NCBI GenBank assembly: GCA_033063855.1
Contig: CP093830.1
Coordinates: 13,702,854-13,766,853, forward strand
Direction of reading: 5' to 3'
DNA from: Smittia aterrima
Lineage: Eukaryota > Arthropoda > Insecta > Diptera > Chironomidae
Length of the DNA stretch: 64,000 bases
Notes under the pieces: generated by a model
Told to the model about the DNA's origin: nothing
Seen by the model: only the letters and a program-made list of their open reading frames with translations
The model's database searches: none
Part shown: positions 9,924 to 19,144 of the stretch, piece after piece
How the letters are laid out: every line of letters starts with the position of its first letter
How positions within the stretch are numbered: position 1 is the stretch's first letter
Translations under genes and position numbers: made by a program

Positions 9924-10095
9924 TTGTCTCCTAAGATTAGAAGTTGACGATTTCTAAAATGCAAATAATTTTTATGAAATTAAAAACAAGTTTAATGCAG
10001 AGGTTTGATTAGACTTTTTTTTGGAACCCTAAAGCTAAAGACTAAAAGCCAGTTTTGAAAATCCTTAAGCTGAAGGGGAAAAAAGCGAAAAAAAA

Positions 10096-10613
10096 GCTAA
10101 AGTTAGGGTGTCCATCAGCAGTTGACGAAAAACACTAAGATTTTGGTCGAAAAACGCTATAATTTTAAAAATTCCAAAAAACATTGAAAAAATAAATAAA
10201 ATTCAACCTCATTGCTAATCGTTTGAGTTCCTTTGATGTGTTTTATTGTCTTTAAATGGTCATTAATTGCGGATCGTCCTCGATTTGAGATGTTGATCGT
10301 GCTGTGACAAATCGTGCAAAGAACATCTTTTTCAGTTTTCATTTTCATATATGGGAACTCTTTCTGCAGAGCAGGAGTAAATTTAGCTTTATATTTTGAC
10401 ATCACTCCACTTTATTGAATAAATGAAATTGTTTAGGGTTCAATCAGACGCAAATTCACTTTTTTTCTTTGAGTTCGCTATGTACACAAAGTTTGGATTA
10501 CGAGCTAACAAAAACGCTAAAAACGTCGCTATGAAAACGCCGCTATCCCGCGGGAAACTTCAAAAAACATCAAAATAGCGGAAAAAGCTATAAATGGACA
10601 CCCTAGCTAAAGT
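10096..10613. mobile_element. 502-bp non-autonomous hAT element with 8-bp target-site duplication
   Basis: The element is 10104-10605. Terminal inverted repeats TAGGGTGTCCAT (10104-10115) and ATGGACACCCTA (10594-10605) match perfectly over 12 bp. It is flanked by the direct repeat GCTAAAGT (10096-10103 and 10606-10613). An 8-bp duplication plus short TAGGG/CAGGG-type termini is the hallmark of hAT transposons. The surrounding DNA itself contains several GCTAAAG-like words, so the duplication is slightly less diagnostic than usual, but its exact abutment on both ends is convincing. The only coding content is a transposase N-terminal zinc-finger exon on the minus strand. Confidence 0.88.
10157..10405 (-). 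pseudogene. Truncated hAT transposase N-terminal zinc finger, inside the hAT element
   Basis: An 82-codon open frame. Its first about 60 residues carry KYKAKFTPALQKEFPYMK, then CTIC and DHLKTIKH, a C-x2-C/H-x5-H finger with the layout of the DNA-binding domain at the start of many hAT transposases. The C-terminal end (EFYLFFQCFLEFLKL) looks like intron or spacer translation. The rest of the transposase (RNase H core, dimerisation region) is absent. This fits an internally deleted element that keeps the end-binding exon. It is unrelated in sequence to the fingers of A1-A3. Whether it is expressed is unknown. Confidence 0.7.
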
Positions 10614-10659
10614 CTCACAGCTAAAGTTTAATGATTAATTTTCAATGACAACTTACATC

Positions 10660-10740
10660 AATTTTAGTTTATATCCGTCTTAACCAGTTGTTAAATCCTC
10701 GTAGAAATCATGAATTTTGTTTTTTCTTTGCCATTGTTTA
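10660..10740 (-). pseudogene. Decayed first exon of A3
   Basis: On the minus strand ATGGCAAAGAAAAAACAA (start about 10733) parallels the A2 start (MSKRKQ). One frame soon stops; another frame reads KIHDFYEDLTTG, then stop, then DGYKLKL to a GATGTAAGT donor at about 10660. This parallels VYNFFERDDETSKGLC in A2. No single frame reaches the donor, and no Cys pair remains. The homology is short and partly inferred from position. Confidence 0.4.
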
Positions 10741-10935
10741 AAAAACTTTTTATCGAAATTTCCTTTTAAAATATTCGTCCCAATTGAAAACGTCTGTTCA
10801 AATAAATTCGTTAAAAAACTACCTGATCTTAAAATGTCCTTTAAAAATCCTTTAAATTCAATTTCACTCTCCTTCAAGTCGTCAGTCTTCTCACATAACT
10901 CAAGAGATTAACATCAAACTTCGAGCTCTGTCAAA

Positions 10936-11463
10936 ATGCGTTACGAAATTGTTTCATATATTATTTTAGCTTCTTTTGATTTCGACATCAAATCAATTCT
11001 CAAAGTGCCACAATTAACCGAAGTTAAGAAGAATGTCGCGATGGAAAAGTGCAATGAAGTTAATATTAAAATTCTGACTGTTGAAGAGGCAAGGAATTTT
11101 AAAAAGAAATGTGTCAAAAGTTTTAAATTCAACTTAAAGTTATTGAAGCAAGTTTATGAACAACCAATGATCTCGTTGGAAAGAGTTTTTTTAAAAATTG
11201 TTAAATATGAAACGTTTCATTTGAAGAGAACAGCTGAACTAGAAAATCAAAATCACCAAATACAGGAAGAGCAAAAAGAAAATATTGAAGATGAATCTAT
11301 TAACCCAAATCCAGATGTGAAAGGACAGCAAGAAATTGAAACTGAAAGCTCCAGCAAAGCTTCAAATAACGCTCACGATAAGAAGAAAAAGACAATTTTC
11401 GACTGGATTTGCACGTTCGCGAGGATTGTCAAAGTAAAGTTCATGAAATTCTTTGGAATTTGA
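10936..11463 (+). CDS. Array gene B, unit 3: Lys-rich small protein of unknown family
   Basis: A single exon of 175 codons, start context TCAAAATGC, paralogous to the unit-2 gene. Differences are scattered conservative substitutions and a 2-residue insertion (TEV before KKN). The cationic hydrophobic C-terminus is kept (FDWICTFARIVKVKFMKFFG). A single Cys in the KKKCVKSF segment and another in the WIC tail are conserved between copies. The 5' leader (CTCACATAACTCAAGAGATT) is shared with unit 2. The partner A3 start is displaced or broken, so here B may be the only functional gene of the pair. Function is unknown. Confidence 0.7.
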   Translation: MRYEIVSYIILASFDFDIKSILKVPQLTEVKKNVAMEKCNEVNIKILTVEEARNFKKKCVKSFKFNLKLLKQVYEQPMISLERVFLKIVKYETFHLKRTAELENQNHQIQEEQKENIEDESINPNPDVKGQQEIETESSSKASNNAHDKKKKTIFDWICTFARIVKVKFMKFFGI

Positions 11464-11653
11464 TTCAAAACAAAATTTTTATTTTAAACATAAATTAATT
11501 TTTCTCATTAAAACTAAATCTCTTCAAAAAAGCTTCTTTAATATTTTTAACATGAAAATAAATATTTGATGCAACGACAAATTAGTTTTACTTCAATTTT
11601 GGTTCCAAAAAGTTTTCTTTTGATATTTTCCCTGCTCATTGTTTCATTTCTTT

Positions 11654-14566
11654 TTAAGACATTTCCCTGTGAACATCACATTTAACATTCTTTACCGAGT
11701 CCCTTGAGTTCTTCAACATTTCCTTCTCGTTGTCAGTTAGGTTTCCAAACTTTTCCTCGCTGTCTTCTTTGCAAATCTCATTCTCGACTTTAAAATCTGC
11801 TGGAGCTGGTCCAACTCGAATTTTCCTGTATCGTCTCGAACCACGAGTGAGTAATTGAACAGCTGGCGAATGAGATGGAAGAGCTTGAATGACTGCGTCC
11901 AGAAGTTTCGGTTGCTGATCAGGAGTTTTTGGATTACTAATGACAACATCGGGCTGACTTCGTTTCCTTGCTTGTGCGACCGCTTCCTTCGCTTCTTTCT
12001 TATCTCTCGTTGCATTTTCTTTCAAAATCACTTTAGCTCGATTCTCGAGAGCAGCTCTTGCATCTTCGTAATGAACAATTACTTCTTGCAGATCAGATTT
12101 TGACAATACAAAGAGATTAGAAAATCCTTTCGATCTAACATCAGCAGTTCTTCGATTTCCTTGAGTTCCTCCAAGATCAAGAAGACTGATCTCACCAAAC
12201 CAATGTCCGGTACATAAAGTTGCAAGAACTTCGTCCTTTTTCCCTAAAACTTCGATCTGTCCATTCTTGATTATGTACATTTCCTTTCCAACTTCGCCTT
12301 TTCGACAAACATAATCGTTCGGCAGAAAAATCACTGACCGAAGCTTTAAAACGAGTTCTCGCAAGAAAGCTTCATCGCAGCCATCAAACAATTGAACCTT
12401 TGAAAGTGTTTGAATGTGAACTGAAATGGCGATGTCTGTTTTAAGGTTTGCTGGCAACGTATCGAGAATGTGGCTCTCGTCCAAGCTTCTCTGCTGTTCC
12501 CACGTAAAAGTAAACCACTGCTTCACTCTCCTCTGCATGTCAGTTGGAAGATTTAATCTTCGCATGTACTCAAGAGTCTCATCAACGAGTTGTTTGTATT
12601 CAGACTTAAAACAAAAAATATTTTAGATAAAAAATTATTCTCAGAATTCATTGAACTTACTTGAGACCTCGTAGCTGTTGCTATTATGTCACGTATTTGA
12701 CCAATGAGCAAAGCAAACACAAAGACGCCCATAAGCCAAGCGCATGTCATGAAGAGATATTCGTCAACCTCGTAAGGCTTTGGATTCTTGCCAATCGATG
12801 TTGCGGTTTTCGTTGCGAATGCAAGACAGCGAACGTATGGATGGCCTTTGCCACTGAACACCCATCGATTCGAGCCAAGACCTTTATAGCTACTGACAGC
12901 GTAATAAGTGCAAGCTGTGAGATGAATCATGTAGAGCATGTACGAGAGTGTCTTCCCGATTCGAAGCATGTGAGGAGATGCAATGATTCGATCGAGTAGT
13001 TTGAAGAATTCCCAAAACGTTTGAATTTTCAAGAGTCGAGGAATCCTTAAATAAACTGCACCGACTCCGAAAAATGGATGAATGTAAAGAAGATCAAGTG
13101 GTAGAAGTGAAATGCAATCCATTTTAAATTGAAGCTTTCTCATGTAGTTCTTTCTTGTCAATTGACTGTCACGAATCCAAAATCCTTCGTAGAGATACAT
13201 CGTTCGATGTTTGATGAACAGCAAATCGATGAGATAAATGATGTCGCAGGCTGAGTCCATCATCAACCAGATTTGATTGTTGTCGGAAGTTTGAAATGGG
13301 AAAGATGTTCGCAGAGGAATGACGAAAGCGTTGTAGAGGAATGAGAGTGTAACGATGAACAGCCACGAGATATAAAAGCGACCTTGAGGATCCAAAACGT
13401 GTCCAGAGCAGCAGCAGAAGATCGAGCAATTGGAATGAAGCTTTGAGCTTTCACCATTCGAGTCTCGACTGTCGAGTTGAATTGACTTCTTCTGCTTTCC
13501 GACGAGTGACTTCTCAAACTTTTTTGTGCTTGCAAGCACAACGACATCATCATCGTCATCAGCTTTCGTTCCAAAAAGAACTTTCTTGTGCTGCGGAGTG
13601 CAAACTGTAAGACTTCGAGTGCTTGATGGAGTAGGCGGAACATCGAGACGGTTTCTCATTCGATTTGTTCGATCAGTGAATCTTCCAATGAGACCTCGAA
13701 AAGATTTTTTTATGAAACGATTTGATTTCGCTGGCTCATCAGAGCCTGATGATTTTCTACTAATCGATTCAACTTTCTCAGTGTCGTGTAATTGTCTAAA
13801 ACGAATAAAATTTAAAAAAAGTTTTTAAATTAGAAGTTTTTTACTCACTCAGGACTGTCTGGCGCAATGCATTCCATTGTCTCACTTCGATTGTAATCGT
13901 GATCTTTAGTGTCAATGTCGGGTTCTTGAAGAATTTCTGTTTCAATTTTACTGCTGATCGTAGACGTCGGAGAAAAGTTCATGAGTTGTTCGTTGAATGA
14001 TTTCAATTTCACGTCATCTTCCTCTTGATGAGTTAAAAAAATATCTTGCTCCTCGGAAATATTAACATCCAAATTCATTGATGTCGATGTTGCATCGGGT
14101 TCGTCAGACACGGGCAAATGATTATCAAAGTACAAATAATTGTTTTGATTGTTGATGATCTGCTTAACGATCTCGTGAGTCAACTGAACGTTTGAAGGAT
14201 TGAACTTTGTGCCGTCGTCGCCAAGACAAAATATTTTTCCATTCTTAAAACCTTTTTGAAAGAAAATTATTATTTCAAAAGTTATAAAAATTTAAACATT
14301 TTCTTACTCAAAGGCGGCGGTGCTGATGGTGACTCAAGGATCTTCTCCTTTCGTGCTCTTTCTCGACGATACAAAGCTTTGTCACGAAACTTTTCTCTTC
14401 TTAAAATATCTTCGGTGATCGTTAAAAAGTTATCGAGGCTCGTGAGATTTTTCTGAATATCTTCGAGCGATTTATAAATGTTTGAAGATGAAGCTGAACG
14501 AGAAGTTGAACTAAATTTGTTCGAAGCTGTTGGTGATGCGATGAGTAGAGATGATTGAGATGTCAT
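11654..14566 (-). CDS. Cyclic nucleotide-gated cation channel, CNGB/CNG-like subunit
   Basis: Four exons, 14566-14308, 14251-13849, 13795-12661 and 12604-11654, all phase-consistent, encode 915 residues. A long Ser-rich/acidic cytosolic N-terminus (1-350) precedes S1 (about 360-382), S2 (about 396-415), S3/S4 (about 445-477), S5 (about 500-520), the pore and S6 (about 568-590). The pore helix and filter read ATKTATSIGKNPKP, with Lys (about residue 557) where CNGA has Glu. The C-linker (DETLEYMRRLNLP, WEQQRSLDESHIL) and CNBD (GEVGKEMYIIKNG, HWFGEISLL, GNRRTADV) are complete. FGE and the RTA phosphate-binding residues are present, so nucleotide binding is expected. The CNBD and linker resemble vertebrate CNGB1/3 more than CNGA. 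Such subunits modulate cAMP/cGMP-gated Na+/Ca2+ channels in sensory and neuronal membranes. Which insect paralogue it is cannot be settled here. Confidence 0.92.
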
Positions 14567-16292
14567 CGTTTAAAATTCGATTGATTTAAATTCGAAAAAT
14601 TTCAGTAAAACTTTTGATATTTTCGTTTAAAAAATGCTTCGTTTCATTGCTAAGTCTGTTGACTAACTGAAATTGGAACAGTAAATAAATTATTTTTTAT
14701 TATGTCATCCTTGTGCTTCCTCGAATCGATAAAATTGAGTTGGTCAAGTAACAAACACACTTCTTGATTGTAAATAGTTAAAAGTCAAATAAACAGTCAA
14801 GTCACGCAATTGTTGATTGTAAATGAAAATTTAATTTAAATTCACGACAAAAGTTAACATTGGAAACGAGTTATTGCAATGAACTTCACAGAACAAATCG
14901 AGGATTGCTCTTTTGATAAATTATTTGAGAGACGACTTTCAATGCCGGTCAAGCAAAAAAATAAAATCTTCAAGATCGAATAACCGGAGTAGCGACGTCA
15001 ACTGGTTTTCATTCATGTCAACAACCGCGATATCAAAACATAAACAATCTCGCAAGAGAGAGAGAGAGAGAGATTGAGAGAACAATGAAGCGGAAATTTT
15101 CCGAGAAAATTTCACTGACGTCATGAAGAAAATTTAGGTAAAAATAATTTTGAATTGTTCTCTTAAAGTTTTGATTTCAATTCTAATCAATTTTTTAAGA
15201 TAAAATAGAAATTGCAAGTTCATTGCTTCCTTTTGAAAGCTCTCTTTTCTAACAATGAAAAGAAAAGATGCTGACGAAAGCGAAAACCACAAATGGCGAG
15301 TTTATCGCAATTCACGTTCATTCTCAACTCAATCCAACACACAACGAGTCATTGATAACATTTTTCAAATGTTCGAATGCAAATCGACACATTTGGCAAC
15401 AATCTTACCTCAAATCTACGATTTTTCCGGACGAGTTTTCACTTTTTCGTCTGCTTTCCTATGCACCAGAATAATTAATGGAGAGCAGAGACGAAAACTG
15501 CAATAAGAGAACGATGAGTGAAGAACATGCGCTGTTAACAGTTTATCAACGTGCTCGTTCCTAACAAAAACTCGTAAACAGAGAGGAAAAGCGTGTGAAT
15601 GAACAGGCTGAGGGTGGTAGACGAGGTTGAGGAAAGTTAAGGAAATGGTTTGAGTGAGAAGACATCAAAACTTTGTTTTCCATCTAAATCGACATCAAAA
15701 ACATTTTCCATCAATTTTGAGATTTCAAACTTTTTTTTTCTTCATCAATTTCAATTTCCCGAATTGGCGTTTTGTCGAGTTTGATAAAAGCCTAAAGCGT
15801 CACCCTTGTTTACGCTCGATAAGTAAGCACGCACAAATATCATCGATTTCTCACTCCCCCTCTCCGAGTGTTGCGATGTAAATGGAAATCGTTGCGACAT
15901 CAGACGTAAAACGGAAATTTACACAAACCGTCGTTTAATCTTCCTTCGACTTTTCGCCTCCTGCTAACTGCCCGCTTTTGTTTTGATCGACTGCGCATGA
16001 TCCGTCGAACCCGTTGCCAAGCAAACACTTCTCTCGCCTCAAACGAAGAGGACATTTTCGTGAAAACCGTCTCTAGAGGAATTTCCAAAAAAGTCAAATT
16101 AGGAGCGAATTTTAAAATAAAGTTTTCTTATTTTCATTGAAACATTCTCAAGAGTTTCCTAGTGCAATTCAATAATTAATTGATAGTTCACGTGATTTAG
16201 GTGAAAATATCAACACAAGGTGAGTTCTCCTTGAAACTTCAAAGCAAAGAAAATATTTTCCATTACGAAATTATTTTTCAGAGTTAAAAAAA
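14567..16292. other. Intergenic spacer between the divergent CNG and follistatin-like genes
   Basis: No supported coding sequence. A GA-dinucleotide run (about 15056-15074) and GA/CT-rich patches may be GAGA-factor-type promoter sequence. GCGATTG/GTTGCGAC-like words near 15880-16030 are GC-richer than their surroundings. A possible 5' UTR exon boundary sits at CACAAG|GTGAGT (about 16219), with an acceptor TTTTTCAG at about 16281, just upstream of the follistatin-like ATG. Confidence 0.45.
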
Positions 16293-19144
16293 ATGTCGAC
16301 AAAACACATCATTGCAATAAATGTGATTCTAGCACTAGTGATAAGATTTTCTACGCAACTTATTCATAATCAGAGCGATACATATCAGACCATCGCAGAT
16401 TGGAGCGTGGAGACGAATCTTTTGGACTATGACGACAACAACGAACAACAGTTAATGGCGTTTAGTAAGTTTATTGCAGTCTCATTGAGAGATCTCAAAC
16501 TAACTTCCTCTCGTTCGTCCTTTAGATCCTTGTTTGGTTCATTATTGCGCGAAAGGAATGGAGTGCGTCATCAGCTCATCAAATATGCCTTTATGCGTTT
16601 GTCAGCGTGAGTGTGTTCTTTACAACAAGCGAAAGCGTCGACATATTTGTGGCAGCAACGGAAAGCTTTACTCAAACTTTTGCGAGCTTTATCGAGACGG
16701 ATGTTTGATGAAATCGGAAATTACAATAAGTGACATGAGCGGTTGTCTACGTCGTGAACCTACATGCTCTACTGATGAATACACGATCATGAAAGATAAT
16801 TTGCTTCTCTTCCATCATCAGAACAAAGCTTATCTTCAACATGGAGTTGATGGCGCAGTTCATCGAATGGATTATCTCGTCTCAATAATTTTCTCTCATT
16901 ATGATCAAAACAACGACGGATTAGTCGAGAAGGATGAATTAGCTTTAATGTGGAGCACAATGAATATGTACCATGTTGCTAACGATTCAAACTGCACATT
17001 GCTTGATATGCTTCTTTACGATGATGCCAATGGCGATCACGTGTTAACAATTAATGAATTCAACGATGCTTTCCATCGAATCTCGGAGGAGAAACAAAAC
17101 GTTGTTACTCGGATTGAAAGTGTTTCACAAGATCAAACTATCCCAAAGATTCATTTGGATATTTCGGTTGCCTTGAATCATCTCAGCGTTCATGTAGGCG
17201 ACAACATTGAAATTAGATGCGATATTACTGGAGCTTCACTGTCAAACATAATTTGGAAACGATTCGGCTTCGATCTCTCGCAAATGGCAAATGAAACTGA
17301 TGATTACGAGGATGAGGGAAGTGAGGTGAACGAGGAAGTTAAACTGATGATGGACGGAGGACTTTTCATTCAAAATGTTCAAGTGAAACATGCAGGCAAC
17401 TACACGTGCCAAGCGTCGACAAATGGAATGGTCGTGCAAACTCACATTGTCAATGTTCATGGTGAGAATTTTTTTTTCTTTCCCCGGAAGTTCCCATTTA
17501 TCAATTTGTCTTTTTCTAGCTCCGTCCGCAATCCTCGTCTCACCGCAAATGCAGTTGAGGAGACCCGGAGAATCAGCGGAAATCATTTGTCATTCGATGG
17601 GTGACTTTGTTGCATCGCTCGGATGGTTGAAGAATGAGAAGTCGATTGAACTGTCGGATGAAGGGAAATTCTCGATATTTGGCAATGGAACTTTACTTCG
17701 GATTAACAATTTAGAATTTTCCGACACAGGAGCTTACACTTGCACGGCCGCTGGTGGCCACTCTTCAGTTTCAACTTTAGTCATTGAGTTCGATCCGACA
17801 CCAATTTCAATTACTCGCGATCAGAAGCTTTTTGTTTTTCACGCGAATGGAATTTCAATTTATTCGTCGAATTTGTGTCAACTCATTCACGAGATACGAG
17901 CGAGTGACGTCGTCCCAGGAACAGATGACACGATCTGTCATCAATATGCACGACGTTGTACATGGGGAGATGTTGTTTCAATCGATTCACATGACGCACA
18001 GCAACCACCGGAGTTAATTTACATTGCGCAACCAATGATGAATCGTGTGATGGTTCTTTCGATCGCACAACTCATCATCGTCGAGATAATTCCAACCGAT
18101 GGAACGCCAATGGAACTTCACCACATTCCGCTTCATGATCAACTTTGGATTGTCAATTACAATCTCCATCGAGACGGAACCATCAGCGCCGATCCAGCAA
18201 AAACGATTCAAATGATTCCTGACGTCAAAATGATTCACGTCAAGCATCATCCAATTCATCCGGAAAGCATCAATGGAGACATGTTGAACTTCTATGTTCC
18301 GCCAGTTCATCAACATCGCGATCATCTCTTTGACTACAAATTCGGATTCGTTACGCATCAAAAGCAGAGAGGCTTTTTCAAACTTGACCTTAGCACGATG
18401 CGATACTCAAAGTACGTCGATCTATCGATTTACGATTGTGTTCCTGAGCATATCAAGTTCGGTGGATTGTGTAAGTTAATTTACGATTTAAACTTCAACT
18501 TGAAAACATTGAAATTTTATCTTCTCAGATGGTTTCATCATAATCTCATGCACCGAGCCAATAACTCACAGGCAAACTGGCCAACTCGTACTTGACTACA
18601 TCACAAGCTCAATCATTTCAATTAAAGCTGACCTTGTTGGAGTTCCTTACATCTCGCCAGACTCCCGCTACGTTATAACCATCAACCATCGTCATGACTC
18701 GGTTCTTCTCTCTGTTCAACAAGTTACAATCTATGGATTAGTCTTCGCTTTCGATGTTGAGACAACTTTGAATATTAGCGACATCAGATTCGTTAAGAGC
18801 ACAACTTCATTGGATTACGATGTCTATGCGACAACTGATAAAGCAGAAATTCTCTTTCTGAGCTTAGACACAGGGAAAGTTGAAACAATCACGGGAGTTG
18901 GTGAGCCATCGATGATGACTTGGTTTAATGTTGGAGGAAGAAAAATTAAAGAATCAGGTGAGAACTTTTTTATTTTTTTAAAGAAAATATTTTTAATTTA
19001 AAAAATTTTCCTTCAACAGATTTATTTAGCAATCTCATCGCTTCACCGTCTAAAGATGCAGTTTTCATAATCAATTCAAGAACGAGAAATATCACTTGCA
19101 ACATTGGATCGCTGTCGAATCCAACAGAAATTGTGTGGACGTAA
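16293..19144 (+). CDS. Follistatin-like protein, FSTL4/5 type (Kazal, EF-hand, two Ig, C-terminal domain)
   Basis: Five exons, 16293-16464, 16526-17461, 17520-18470, 18529-18957 and 19020-19144, give 870 residues, close to vertebrate FSTL5. A hydrophobic signal sequence (about 5-23) is followed by a follistatin/Kazal module (about 58-130: CAKGMECV, CVCQREC, ICGSNGKLYSNFCEL). A paired EF-hand follows with loops DQNNDGLVEKDE and DDANGDHVLTINE; both have Ca2+-binding acidic residues. Ig1 (IEIRCDITG…GNYTCQA) and Ig2 (AEIICHSM…GAYTCTA) come next. The last about 400 residues match the conserved C-terminal region of FSTL4/5, probably a beta-propeller-like fold. It is secreted or extracellular; in animals the family is neural, with a poorly known ligand. 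The ATG context is AAAAAAATG. Confidence 0.92.

Larger units (their letters stand above)
3070..11627. repeat. Three-unit tandem segmental duplication (A/B array)
   Basis: Units run about 3070-5355, 5356-8239 and 8240-11627. Each begins with the tail of the cuticle gene (starting at AGTTAAGTCTTCC or a close variant), then carries the minus-strand A gene, a shared spacer and (units 2 and 3) the plus-strand B gene, and ends with the same AT-rich tail (GGTTCCAAAA…TTTTGATATTT). The intact cuticle gene feeds unit 1, so units 2 and 3 carry only its orphaned 3' end. The array stops about 27 bp before the stop codon of the CNG channel. Unit lengths differ through loss of B in unit 1 and insertion of a hAT element in unit 3. 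Confidence 0.9.

Noticed and set aside
10680..10877. Open frame upstream of B3 on the minus strand that could be a longer A3 first exon
   Set aside because: It has no real ATG at its start, the equivalent reading stops early in unit 1 and diverges in unit 2, and it ends at a stop before the donor.
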